Below, piece after piece: positions 6,321 through 13,004 of a stretch of 13,004 nt of DNA (positions are counted from its first letter, which is position 1; every line of letters begins with the position of its first letter). This stretch comes from an uncultured Porphyromonadaceae bacterium (GTDB lineage: Bacteria > Bacteroidota > Bacteroidia > Bacteroidales > Muribaculaceae). A program made the position numbers and the translations under genes. The notes below the pieces were generated by a model. It made no database searches, was not told where the DNA came from, and was given only the letters and a program-made list of their open reading frames with translations. The DNA lies in NCBI GenBank assembly GCA_900551515.1, contig URWH01000034.1, positions 1 to 13,004 of the forward strand. Direction: 5' to 3'.

Positions 6321-6640
6321 TTTTCTCCGCCGCGTCGCCTCTCCTGCCGACCTGCCAACGCTCTCCATCTCCGCCCTTGCCCCCCATGCCCGGGGAAAGC
6401 TAAGCCAAACCGCGACACTGCCATCGGCGGTCTGAGCGGCCTACGCCACAAAGATAATGGGTCCTTTAAGAGTGTGTTTGAATTTAAGTCAATGAAATCT
6501 ACCGAAAAAGCTACAGCAAGACTTCAACAGAGACAGTAGCATCAAAGAAGCCATGAACAGAGAACGCCGAGACCATCGCGTGTATTGACCCGAGCAATAG
6601 AGACGTAACGGATGTAACACAAAATTAAAAAGATACATAA
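6321..6640. other. Intergenic region between small RNA and tRNA-Arg, no supported gene
   Basis: Bases 6325-6450 are unusually GC-rich for Bacteroidales intergenic DNA, with strong C bias on the plus strand. Bases 6470-6640 are AT-richer. A minus-strand match to the -7 consensus (TATCTTTG, 6456-6449) could drive an RNA ending at the 6288-6319 hairpin, but it has no -33 element. A short frame at 6492-6539 (MKSTEKATARLQQRQ) has no supporting evidence. No inverted repeats, target-site duplications or transposase fragments were recognised. Confidence 0.5.
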
Positions 6641-6673
6641 AAAAGTCACCGGGAAAAATTCCCGGTGACTTTT
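6641..6673 (-). terminator. Terminator after tRNA-Arg, bidirectional in form
   Basis: A perfect 15-bp stem (6641-6655 with 6659-6673) has an AAA loop on the plus strand. A run of T follows on the minus strand. It begins three bases beyond the tRNA 3' end and should terminate the tRNA transcript, including any read-through from dapA. Confidence 0.85.
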
Positions 6674-6676
6674 CTG

Positions 6677-6750
6677 TGATCCGGCCGCGATTCGAACGCG
6701 GGACCGTCTGCTTAGAAGGCAGATGCTCTATCCAGCTGAGCTACCGGACC
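6677..6750 (-). tRNA. tRNA-Arg (anticodon TCT)
   Basis: A full cloverleaf reads on the minus strand. The 7-bp acceptor stem is GGTCCGG (from 6750) with CCGGATC (ending at 6678), with one G-U pair; the discriminator base is A (6677). The D-arm is AGCTCAGCTGGATAGAGC, the anticodon arm is TCTGC-CTTCTAA-GCAGA, and the T-arm is CCGCG-TTCGAAT-CGCGG. The anticodon TCT (6716-6714) reads AGA/AGG arginine codons. CCA is not encoded and must be added. It has its own promoter, and dapA lies upstream on the same strand. Confidence 0.97.
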
Positions 6751-6761
6751 TGTTTGCGGTG

Positions 6762-6793
6762 CAAAGTTACGCTTTTTGGGGGATATAAGCAAA
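6762..6793 (-). promoter_or_regulatory. Promoter of tRNA-Arg
   Basis: On the minus strand, TTTG (6793-6790), 20 bases and TAACTTTG (6769-6762) fit both elements of the Bacteroidota promoter exactly. The predicted start is about 6755, a few bases before the tRNA 5' end. The extended -7 region TAACTTTGCAC is identical to that before the transporter gene. Confidence 0.75.
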
Positions 6794-6816
6794 TTCCATG
6801 AAACGAGGCCGACGTT

Positions 6817-7701
6817 TTACCGCAGGGTTTCAAGCACGCGATTGATTTTTTCAAGTGTAGTGATCCGCGTCGGCACAAGGGGAAGCCTCAGCTCGTTTTC
6901 GCAGAATCCCATGGCGTGAAGCACACACTTCACTCCGGCGGGATTGCCGTCGACGAAAAGCAGCCCGAAAAGGTCGTTGAACCGGTGATGGATGGTGCGA
7001 GCCGAGGCATAGTCGCCGGCAAGAGCCAGCCGCACCATGCGTGAGAATTCCTTTGGGAATGCGTTGCCGATCACCGAGATGACTCCCACGGCGCCGAGGG
7101 TGATAAGCGGGAAGGTCACGGCATCATCGCCCGAGATCACCATGAAGTCGGGGCTCTTGTGCTTGATTATCTCATCCACCTGCACCATATTGCCGGAGGC
7201 CTCTTTCACGCCCACGATGTTGGGGAAATCGGCAGCGAGGCGCAGTGTGGTCTCAGGCGCCATGTTGACGCCCGTGCGTCCGGGCACGTTGTAGAGCACC
7301 ACAGGCAGCGGCGAAGCCTTGGCCACGGCGGCATAGTGCTGATAGATGCCCTCCTGCGAGGGTTTGTTGTAGTAAGGCACCACCGACAGGATGGCCGAGA
7401 ATGCCGACAGATCGGTCGAGGTGAGCTCGCGCACCACGGCCGACGTGTTGTTGCCGCCGCAGCCGAGCACCAGAGGCACGCGCCCGTCGACATGCGAAGC
7501 GACAAAACGCTTGATCGCTTCACGCTCCTCCGGCTCGAGCGTCGGGTTCTCGCTCGTTGTGCCCAGCACCACAAGATAGTCCACGCCACTCTGTATCTGA
7601 TAATCGAGCAAGCGGCCCAATGCTTCGAAGTCAATCGATTTGTCGGCCTTAAACGGCGTGATAAGCGCCACGCCCATGCCTTGAAGGTTGATGTGTGCCA
7701 T
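6817..7701 (-). CDS. dapA: 4-hydroxy-tetrahydrodipicolinate synthase
   Basis: A cytoplasmic 294-residue (beta/alpha)8-barrel enzyme that condenses pyruvate with aspartate semialdehyde, the first committed step to diaminopimelate and lysine. The Schiff-base lysine K166 lies in VGVKEASG (163-170), the catalytic Tyr Y137 in VVLYNVPGRTG (134-144) with R142, and the Thr pair T48-T49 in GTTSENPT. GNAFPKEFSRM and DGNPAGVK are also typical. The length equals the usual 290-300. The frame is open to an ATG at 7746, but that lies upstream of the mapped -7 box; the ATG at 7701 gives MAHINLQGMGVALITPF, aligning with family N-termini. Feedback sensitivity to lysine cannot be read by eye. It is divergent from the thioredoxin genes, and tRNA-Arg follows downstream without a terminator between. 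Confidence 0.96.
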   Translation of the reverse strand: MAHINLQGMGVALITPFKADKSIDFEALGRLLDYQIQSGVDYLVVLGTTSENPTLEPEEREAIKRFVASHVDGRVPLVLGCGGNNTSAVVRELTSTDLSAFSAILSVVPYYNKPSQEGIYQHYAAVAKASPLPVVLYNVPGRTGVNMAPETTLRLAADFPNIVGVKEASGNMVQVDEIIKHKSPDFMVISGDDAVTFPLITLGAVGVISVIGNAFPKEFSRMVRLALAGDYASARTIHHRFNDLFGLLFVDGNPAGVKCVLHAMGFCENELRLPLVPTRITTLEKINRVLETLR

Positions 7702-7711
7702 AAAGACTCTT

Positions 7712-7739
7712 TTGCTTATTTTCTCACAAAAATAAGCAA
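7712..7739. promoter_or_regulatory. Perfect inverted repeat over the dapA promoter (candidate operator)
   Basis: TTGCTTATTTT (7712-7722) and AAAATAAGCAA (7729-7739) are exact 11-base arms around CTCACA. The element covers the -7 box (7727-7734) and the predicted transcript start (about 7720), the usual place for a repressor site. As RNA only part would be transcribed, so DNA binding is more likely than a leader hairpin. It could also be fortuitous AT-rich symmetry. Confidence 0.45.
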
Positions 7740-7757
7740 TCTGCATTTAACGGCAAA
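7727..7757 (-). promoter_or_regulatory. Promoter of dapA
   Basis: On the minus strand, TTTG (7757-7754), 19 bases and TATTTTTG (7734-7727) match both consensus elements at the optimal spacing. The predicted start of transcription is near 7720, leaving about a 19-base leader before the ATG at 7701. Confidence 0.75.
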
Positions 7758-7905
7758 AAATAATCGTTTGAAAACTCCCAAAACCAACCGCCGCCGATTA
7801 TTGTTATTGAAAATGAACGCCGGCTCCGGCAGCCTCAACTTCCGGGGGAAAACAGCCCGGCGCCTGCAACCGCCATTATTAACCATCATATAACATAAAT
7901 GCCTT

Positions 7906-8226
7906 ATGAACGAATTTGATGAAATGATCGCCCGGCCGAAACCCACGCTGGTCGATTTCTTCGCCACCTGGTGCGGTCCGTGCCGCATGCAGGGCCCTAT
8001 TCTTGAACAAGTGAAAAACGAAGTCGGCGACAGCGCCAACGTGATAAAAGTCGACATTGACCGCAACGCCGAGCTGGCCGCCCGCTACCACATCCGTTCG
8101 GTGCCCACGCTCATCCTCTTTAAAAACGGCGAAGCCTTATGGCGCGGCTACGGCCTGCACCAGAAAGAGCCGCTCGTGGCCAAAGTGAAAGAATTTGTCA
8201 ACGACACCAAGAGCGACATGCAATAA
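7906..8226 (+). CDS. trxA: Thioredoxin (CGPC active site)
   Basis: A 106-residue cytoplasmic thioredoxin without signal peptide. The active site WCGPC (22-26) is the classic redox motif of disulfide-reducing thioredoxins. The cis-proline P67 lies in RSVPT (64-68), and DFFATWCGPC and LILFKNGE are typical strand segments. Length is close to the family norm. It should reduce cytoplasmic disulfides using electrons from thioredoxin reductase, which is not in this window. The start at 7906 follows an AT-rich leader without Shine-Dalgarno; no clear -33/-7 promoter was found in the 204-base region shared with dapA. A second thioredoxin-fold gene follows after 35 bases, so the two are probably co-transcribed. 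Confidence 0.95.
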   Translation: MNEFDEMIARPKPTLVDFFATWCGPCRMQGPILEQVKNEVGDSANVIKVDIDRNAELAARYHIRSVPTLILFKNGEALWRGYGLHQKEPLVAKVKEFVNDTKSDMQ

Positions 8227-8261
8227 CATCGCCCCAGACCGGCATCAAAACACATAGAGTC

Positions 8262-8564
8262 ATGAATCAGAAAACATTACAAGATATGTTCGACGGCCCG
8301 ACACCGACGCTTGTCGAGATCTATGCATCGTGGTGCCCCCACTGCCACCGTATGATGCCGATTGTCGAAAGCCTGAAAGAGGTCTACGACGGCCGCGTGA
8401 ACATACTCCAGTACGACGGTGACGCGCACCCCGAGATCGACCGCGTGTTCGGCGTCGAAAGCTACCCCACATGGGTGATGTACAAAAACGGCGAAGAGGT
8501 GTGGCGCGACGCAGGCGAGATAGCCTCGTCCGACCTTGAAGCCATCTTCAACCGCTTCATGTGA
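8262..8564 (+). CDS. Thioredoxin-like protein with CPHC motif
   Basis: A 100-residue protein with a complete thioredoxin fold and no signal peptide. The motif WCPHC (24-28) replaces CGPC; the cis-proline is P69 in ESYPT. CPHC is the dithiol of the oxidising DsbA family, known to raise redox potential, yet this protein is small, lacks the DsbA helical insertion and should be cytoplasmic. It could be a specialised thiol reductase or a weak oxidase; the substrate is unknown. The ATG at 8262 is chosen because the fold starts right after it; the frame is open upstream but there overlaps the first thioredoxin gene in another frame. It is the second gene of a two-gene unit and ends at a strong hairpin. 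Confidence 0.9.
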   Translation: MNQKTLQDMFDGPTPTLVEIYASWCPHCHRMMPIVESLKEVYDGRVNILQYDGDAHPEIDRVFGVESYPTWVMYKNGEEVWRDAGEIASSDLEAIFNRFM

Positions 8565-8574
8565 CACAAATCCG

Positions 8575-8633
8575 GCATAAAACAGACAGCGCCGCGTCAG
8601 AAACCAACGTTCTGGCGCGGCGCCGTTTTATGC
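8575..8633. terminator. Shared terminator between convergent genes
   Basis: A large hairpin. The outer arm GCATAAAAC (8575-8583) pairs with GTTTTATGC (8625-8633). The inner arm 8589-8602 pairs with 8610-8623 with one G-U pair. The loop is seven bases, and there is a bulge on the 5' side. It lies between the thioredoxin pair and the transporter stop (8645) and has TTTT on the exit side for both strands. Confidence 0.8.
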
Positions 8634-8644
8634 TTGCTGATGGA

Positions 8645-10315
8645 TCAGGTGAACGCTATGATCAGGCCTTGAGCCGCGACCACGCGCAGGAACATCGTGA
8701 GCGGGTAGACGGTCGAATACGACACGGCCGGAGCATCGTTGCCGGTGGCGTTGTTGGCGTAAGCCAGAGCCGGAGGATCGGTATAGCCGCCCGAGAACAT
8801 ACCCATGATAGTCAAGAAATTGATCTTGTAGATGCCACGGGCAACACAGCCCACAATCACCAGAGGCACGAAGGTGATGATGAAGCCCCAGATCACCCAC
8901 CACATACCCGTGGGATTGAACACCGTTTCGGCGAAGTTGGCGCCTGCCGAAATGCCCACCGACGCGAGGAAGAGGCAGATGCCCAGTTCGCGCATGAGCA
9001 GCGAGGCCGACGATGATGTGTAGGTGACGAGCTTGAACTTGTAGCCGAAGCGGCTCAGGAGGATGGCCACAACGAGCGGACCGCCTGCCAGACCGAGTTT
9101 CATACTGAACGGAAGTTCGATGGAACCCACGATAATACCGAAGAGGATACCCACGAAAATCGTGATCATGTTAGGCTCGTTAAGACGCTTCATCGAGTTG
9201 CCAAGGCGGTTGGCCAGACGGTCGATGTCGTTGAGGTCGCCTACAACCGTGATGCGGTCGCCCATCTGAAGGCGCAGGTCGGGCGAGGCGATAAGGTCGA
9301 CGCCGGCGCGGTTGACGCGGGTGGCGTTGAGCTGATAGCCGGCATGCAGACGAAGCGAACCCAGAGCCACACCGTTGTACTGGCTCTTGGTGATGACGAT
9401 ACGGCGCGAAACCACGCGGCTCGGCGTCACCTCTTCCCAGTCCATCTCCACTTCCGGACCCACGACCGATTCAAATCGTGCCGTGTCGCTGACCGAAAGG
9501 ATCACAAACAGCTTGTCGCTCACGCGGATCTGCGTCTGTGACGTCGGGATAATGATGTTGCCGCTCTGGTCCATCAGTCGTGAGATCACGAAATCGCACT
9601 GGATAATGTCGTGCAGCTCGCGCAGCGAACGCCCGTTGATCAGATGGTTCGTCACTTCGATCGACACAAAGTTAGGCTTTGACTGGAGTTTTTCATTCTC
9701 CTCTTCCATAGCCTTGACCTCCTTGTCGATCTTGATCTTAAACAGCGCTTTGATGAGGAACATGGCGCCGATGATGCCGCACACGCCAAGAGGATAAGCA
9801 GCGGCATAGCCCATCGACATGGTGTTGATGGCGTCGACGGCATTGGCGTTTTCCTGAACAGCCTGCTGTGCGGCTGCCAGTCCGGGGGTGTTGGTGACGG
9901 CACCCGACATCACGCCGACGAGAGCGTTAATGTTCGTGTTGCCATCGATGAAATAGATGGTGAGCACGATCGCTACGTTGAGCACGATACAGCTGACGGC
10001 CAGCATATTGAGGCGTATGCCGCCCTTCTTGAACGAGGAGAAAAAGGCCGGACCTACCTGAATACCGATGGCGAAGATGAACAGGATGAGGCCGAATTCA
10101 CGCACAAACTTCAGCACGTTGGCATCGACCACGTAGCCCATATGTCCCATCAGGATGCCCACGAAGAGCACGAATGTGACACCGAGCGACACGCTACCCA
10201 CCTTCAGCTTGCCCAGAAACACACCCAGCGCAATCACAAACGAATAGAGCACCAGCGTGCCCGCCAGCGATGTGTTGCCCGGACCCAAGAGTTCTGTTAA
10301 CCAGGAAAGATTCAT
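8645..10315 (-). CDS. AspT/YidE/YbjL-family transporter with two RCK_C domains
   Basis: A 556-residue inner-membrane protein of the AspT/YidE/YbjL type (aspartate:alanine exchanger family). Two membrane halves (about 19-195 and 380-555) flank a cytoplasmic region with two RCK_C (TrkA-C) domains (about 215-287 and 300-370). The halves are homologous: EFGLILFIFAIGIQVG (73-88) matches ELGICLFLASVGISAG (443-458), GVMSGAVTNTPGLAAA (134-149) matches GMFSGGYTDPPALAYA (505-520), and MGYAAAYPLG matches VSYSTVYPLT. RCK_C domains usually bind small ligands that gate transport. The substrate cannot be told; AspT itself exchanges aspartate and alanine, but most members are uncharacterised. A good start at 10315 lies about 56 bases after the predicted transcript start. 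It is divergent from tamL. Confidence 0.9.
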   Translation of the reverse strand: MNLSWLTELLGPGNTSLAGTLVLYSFVIALGVFLGKLKVGSVSLGVTFVLFVGILMGHMGYVVDANVLKFVREFGLILFIFAIGIQVGPAFFSSFKKGGIRLNMLAVSCIVLNVAIVLTIYFIDGNTNINALVGVMSGAVTNTPGLAAAQQAVQENANAVDAINTMSMGYAAAYPLGVCGIIGAMFLIKALFKIKIDKEVKAMEEENEKLQSKPNFVSIEVTNHLINGRSLRELHDIIQCDFVISRLMDQSGNIIIPTSQTQIRVSDKLFVILSVSDTARFESVVGPEVEMDWEEVTPSRVVSRRIVITKSQYNGVALGSLRLHAGYQLNATRVNRAGVDLIASPDLRLQMGDRITVVGDLNDIDRLANRLGNSMKRLNEPNMITIFVGILFGIIVGSIELPFSMKLGLAGGPLVVAILLSRFGYKFKLVTYTSSSASLLMRELGICLFLASVGISAGANFAETVFNPTGMWWVIWGFIITFVPLVIVGCVARGIYKINFLTIMGMFSGGYTDPPALAYANNATGNDAPAVSYSTVYPLTMFLRVVAAQGLIIAFT

Positions 10316-10377
10316 TGAAATAAGCGTAATATATTGATATATCGGAAACTATTGTTCTGCCTGCCTTTTACGGAGTG

Positions 10378-10385
10378 CAAAGTTA
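10378..10385 (-). promoter_or_regulatory. -7 promoter element of the transporter gene
   Basis: TAACTTTG on the minus strand matches TAnnTTTG exactly, followed by CAC as at the tRNA promoter. The -33 position (about 10407-10405) reads ATG rather than TTG, so the upstream element is degenerate. The predicted start is about 10371. Confidence 0.6.
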
Positions 10386-10438
10386 AGGCTTTTTTGTCAC
10401 ATAGCATTGCCTGCCGCCCGTTATTTTTTCGCTTTTGC

Positions 10439-10469
10439 TTTCAAAATCCGCTCCGCGGCGTTAACTTTG
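10439..10469 (+). promoter_or_regulatory. Promoter of tamL
   Basis: TAACTTTG (10462-10469) matches the -7 consensus. TTTC (10439-10442), one base off TTTG, lies 19 bases upstream. Transcription would start around 10476, leaving about ten bases before the ATG at 10487. This rules against the longer open frame from 10334. Confidence 0.6.
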
Positions 10470-10486
10470 CAATCTCAAATCAACCC

Positions 10487-12844
10487 ATGACGCGAAACAT
10501 CCCCGCCATAATAGCGATAGCCCTGCTGCTGACGGCCCTGTCGGCCTGCCGCTCGACCCGTCATGTGCCTGAAGGAAAGATGTTGCTCGACGACATCAGC
10601 ATCCTGGTCGACGATTCCGCCGGCCTCGACCGCACAGAGCTCATCAACTATGTGCGCCAGCAGCCCAACCATAAAGTGCTCGGCTTCGCCAAGCTGCAGC
10701 TCGGCGTCTACAACATGTCGGGGCGCGACACCACGCGGTGGTACAACCGCTGGCTGCGCCGCCTCGGGCAGCCGCCGGTGATCTACGACAGCGAGCTGAC
10801 GGAAGCCTCCACCCGCCAGCTGCGCCAGGCCCTCGTCAACAAAGGCTTCATGGACGCGCAGGTCGAAGCCGACGCCACCGTCAGCGACGACAGCACGCGC
10901 ATCCGCGTGGACTATCGTCTCTATCCCGGCAAGGCGCACGTGATCCGCAACATGGCCTATGAATTCTCCGACACCGCCATCGAACGCATCGTCATGGCCG
11001 ACTCGGCCAATTTCACCCTCAACCGCGGCGAAAACCTCGACCGCACGGCGCTCGACGCCGAACGCACCCGACTGACAGCCCTGATGCGCGATGCCGGCTA
11101 CTACGGCTTCTCCAAAGAATACATCACCTTCACCGCCGACACCGCCGAGCAGTCGCTCGACGTCGACCTCACCATGGTGGTGCGTCCCCCGCGCCCGCTC
11201 CGCCACCAGGCAGGCGCGCCCTCCGAAGCCGACTCCATAGCCACGCACCGCCGCTACGTCATCAACCGCATCATCTTCGTGGCCGGCTCTACGCGCGGTC
11301 TCCGACGCGAAGACATCGCCGGAGCCGAGGGCGACGCCGTCAACTACAAAGGCATCACCGTGATCTATCCCGACCGCGACCACTACCTCCTCCCCTCGGC
11401 CCTCGAAGAGAAATGCTTCCTCCACCGTGACATGTCCTACAGCACCGAGGCCGTCAACCGCACCTACGAATCGCTTGCCCAGCTCGGCATCATCAAGAGC
11501 ATCAACATCGACATGGTGCCCACCGGATTCGTCGACGGCACCGAACGTCTTGACGCCTATATCTTCCTGACACGCAACAAGAAGCAGGGCGTAACATTCG
11601 AACTCGAAGGCACCAACTCCGAGGGCGACTTCGGTTTCGGCGTCGGCGTGGCCTACCAGCACCGCGACCTCGCCCGGCGCAGCAACCTGCTCACCACCAA
11701 ATTCCGCGTCAACTACGAGAGCCTCTCGGGCAATCTCTCCAACCTCATCAACGACCGCTACACGGAATATGCCGCCGAAGTGGGCCTCACATTCCCCAAA
11801 TACATGATGCCCTTCCTCAGCCGCAGCTTCCGCCAGCGAAGCAAAGCCTCCACCGAGCTGGCGCTATCGTTCAACTATCAGGAACGCCCCGAATACACCC
11901 GCGTCATCGCCGGCGCGGCCTGGAAATACAAATGGAACACGCCCGACAACCGCGTGCGCCGCACCTGGGACCTCGTCGACGTCAACTACGTCTACCTCCC
12001 CGAATCGACCATCGACTTCATCAACCAGATAGCCCCCGACAACCCGCTGCTGCGCTACAGCTACGAAGACCACTTCATCATGCGCACCGGCTACACCATC
12101 AACATCACCAACAAGCAGATAGCCACCTCGCTGCCGGGCCGCTACCGTCTCCAGCCCTCGGTCTACACCCTTCGCGCCTCGGCCGAAACCGCCGGCAACA
12201 TCCTCTACGCCATCTCCTCGCTATCCAACCAGCGTCGCGACGACGGCGTCTACACCGTGTTCGGCATCCAGTATTCACAATACGCCAAAGCCGAAGTCGA
12301 CTATTCGCTCACGCTCAACCTCACCGACCGCCACGCATTCGCCTTCCACGCCGGCTTCGGCATCGGAGTGCCCTACGGCAACTCCCGCGTGCTCCCCTTT
12401 GAGAAACGCTTCTACGCCGGCGGCGCCAACGGCGTGCGCGGCTGGGGCGTGCGCACCCTCGGCCCCGGCAGCTTCGACTCCCGCAACTCCGTCACCGACT
12501 TCATCAACCAGTGCGGCGACATACGCCTCGACCTCTCGGCCGAATACCGCGCCAAGCTCTTTTGGGTGTTTGAAGGCGCCGCCTTCATCGATGCCGGCAA
12601 CATCTGGACCATCCACAACTACGAGAACCAGCCCGGCGGCATGTTTCATTTCAACACCTTCTGGAAACAGATAGCCCTCGCCTACGGCATAGGCCTGCGC
12701 ATGGACTTCAGTTACTTCCTCCTCCGTTTCGACCTCGGCATCAAAGCCCATAACCCGGCCATGAATCAGGAACGCTGGCCCATCATACACCCCCGCTGGA
12801 AACGCGACACCTCATTTCATTTCTCCGTCGGTTATCCATTCTGA
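10487..12844 (+). CDS. tamL: TamL-type lipoprotein, BamA/TamA family outer-membrane assembly factor
   Basis: A 785-residue Omp85-superfamily protein predicted in the outer membrane. The N-terminus is a lipoprotein signal with lipobox LSAC, lipidated Cys C21, followed by RSTRHVPEGKMLL; Bacteroidota use this lipoprotein version (TamL) in place of TamA. Residues about 30-365 hold POTRA-like domains (segments near 33-150, 150-235 and 258-362). From about 366 to the end is a 16-strand-type beta-barrel, with the conserved loop-6 motif VRGW (650-653) in GGANGVRGWG and a terminal aromatic strand ending in YPF. TamL is thought to work with TamB in placing outer-membrane components; no tamB is in the window. 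The upstream in-frame ATG at 10334 would overlap the promoter and bury the signal peptide, so 10487 is used. BamA is less likely because of the lipobox and the divergent N-terminus. Confidence 0.9.
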   Translation: MTRNIPAIIAIALLLTALSACRSTRHVPEGKMLLDDISILVDDSAGLDRTELINYVRQQPNHKVLGFAKLQLGVYNMSGRDTTRWYNRWLRRLGQPPVIYDSELTEASTRQLRQALVNKGFMDAQVEADATVSDDSTRIRVDYRLYPGKAHVIRNMAYEFSDTAIERIVMADSANFTLNRGENLDRTALDAERTRLTALMRDAGYYGFSKEYITFTADTAEQSLDVDLTMVVRPPRPLRHQAGAPSEADSIATHRRYVINRIIFVAGSTRGLRREDIAGAEGDAVNYKGITVIYPDRDHYLLPSALEEKCFLHRDMSYSTEAVNRTYESLAQLGIIKSINIDMVPTGFVDGTERLDAYIFLTRNKKQGVTFELEGTNSEGDFGFGVGVAYQHRDLARRSNLLTTKFRVNYESLSGNLSNLINDRYTEYAAEVGLTFPKYMMPFLSRSFRQRSKASTELALSFNYQERPEYTRVIAGAAWKYKWNTPDNRVRRTWDLVDVNYVYLPESTIDFINQIAPDNPLLRYSYEDHFIMRTGYTINITNKQIATSLPGRYRLQPSVYTLRASAETAGNILYAISSLSNQRRDDGVYTVFGIQYSQYAKAEVDYSLTLNLTDRHAFAFHAGFGIGVPYGNSRVLPFEKRFYAGGANGVRGWGVRTLGPGSFDSRNSVTDFINQCGDIRLDLSAEYRAKLFWVFEGAAFIDAGNIWTIHNYENQPGGMFHFNTFWKQIALAYGIGLRMDFSYFLLRFDLGIKAHNPAMNQERWPIIHPRWKRDTSFHFSVGYPF

Positions 12845-12945
12845 CCGCCCCGATTGTTATTATTGACACAGCTTGCCCGCGACACCGCTACAGCCTCAGT
12901 CAGCGACAGCACATATATATTATATATTATAAAGACACCGCACCC

Positions 12946-13004
12946 ATGTTAGTGATATTCGATTTAGACGGAACCCTCCTCAACACAATAGCCGACCTCG
13001 CCGA
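12946..13004 (+). CDS. HAD-family phosphatase (phosphoglycolate phosphatase-like), 3' truncated by window end
   Basis: Only the first 19 codons are present: MLVIFDLDGTLLNTIADLA. The DxDGT motif gives the nucleophile D6 and acid/base D8 of the haloacid dehalogenase superfamily. DGTLLNT-IADLA is the usual opening of Gph-like phosphoglycolate phosphatases, though other HAD subfamilies open the same way. It lies 101 bases after tamL on the same strand, with an AT tract (12912-12932) just before it. Confidence 0.85.
   Translation, partial: MLVIFDLDGTLLNTIADLA

Noticed and set aside
6460..6539. Possible insertion-sequence remnant around GAGTGTGTTTGAA and the frame MKSTEKATARLQQRQ
   Set aside because: The phrase looks faintly like an element end, but there is no matching inverted copy, no target duplication and no transposase similarity I can defend.
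6677..6750. tRNA-Arg as an integration site with a leftover mobile element in 6320-6640
   Set aside because: No second copy of the tRNA 3' end, no integrase and no transposase fragment was found between the kinase and dapA.
7818..7862. Possible structured leader or riboswitch before the thioredoxin pair (CGCCGG with CCGGCG)
   Set aside because: Only a 6-bp stem enclosing 33 bases, with no conserved aptamer core or terminator; not enough to claim a regulatory RNA.
7159..7893. 244-codon plus-strand frame opposite dapA running to the thioredoxin promoter region
   Set aside because: Antisense to a well-supported dapA and ends in AT-rich spacer; no motifs.
10475..11662. 395-codon minus-strand frame inside tamL
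   Set aside because: Same antisense shadow effect; low-complexity Val/Gly/Ala/Asp sequence without motifs, while the plus-strand frame is a clear Omp85 protein.

Overview
The window reads as chromosomal DNA of a gut-type Bacteroidales bacterium. Its GC-rich, C-ending codon use and protein style suggest the Muribaculaceae, but that family placement is inference. Four things support Bacteroidota: promoters of the TTTG-N19/20-TAnnTTTG type before several genes; no clear Shine-Dalgarno sequence before any start; a lipoprotein TamA-like outer-membrane assembly factor (TamL type); and a long DUF349-repeat protein of the kind found in Bacteroidales. No transposase, CRISPR array, phage gene or obvious mobile element was found. 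Most of the window is ordinary housekeeping and envelope DNA.

Layout. The left edge holds the terminator of a plus-strand gene lying outside, then the terminator of a minus-strand unit. That unit (3413 down to 120) is a five-repeat DUF349 protein followed 36 bases later by a WcaJ-type undecaprenyl-phosphate sugar phosphotransferase. A 384-base divergent region (3414-3797) follows, with a hairpin, a 13-codon mini-ORF, a tandem TTTAAC box and the promoter of an OmpR-family response regulator. The regulator overlaps its sensor kinase by 23 bases (3798-5964). Positions 5965-6676 contain no convincing protein gene but hold a candidate small RNA with its own promoter and terminator, and a second copy of the TTTAAC box. 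Then come tRNA-Arg(TCT) and dapA on the minus strand, both with good promoters. Divergent from dapA are two tandem thioredoxin-fold proteins (CGPC and CPHC). They converge, across a large shared hairpin, on an AspT/YidE-type transporter with two RCK_C domains. The transporter is divergent from tamL. The last 59 bases start a HAD phosphatase gene.

How it fits together. The two-component pair is probably autoregulated, since the tandem box sits where its promoter lacks a -33 element. TamL and the sugar transferase act in envelope biogenesis; dapA supplies diaminopimelate and lysine; the two thioredoxins act in cytoplasmic thiol chemistry. Mapped promoters lie downstream of, or overlap, the longest-ORF start of three genes (DUF349, dapA, tamL), so shorter starts are given here. 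The best leads for something undescribed are the small RNA at about 6172-6320 and the leader region before the response regulator.
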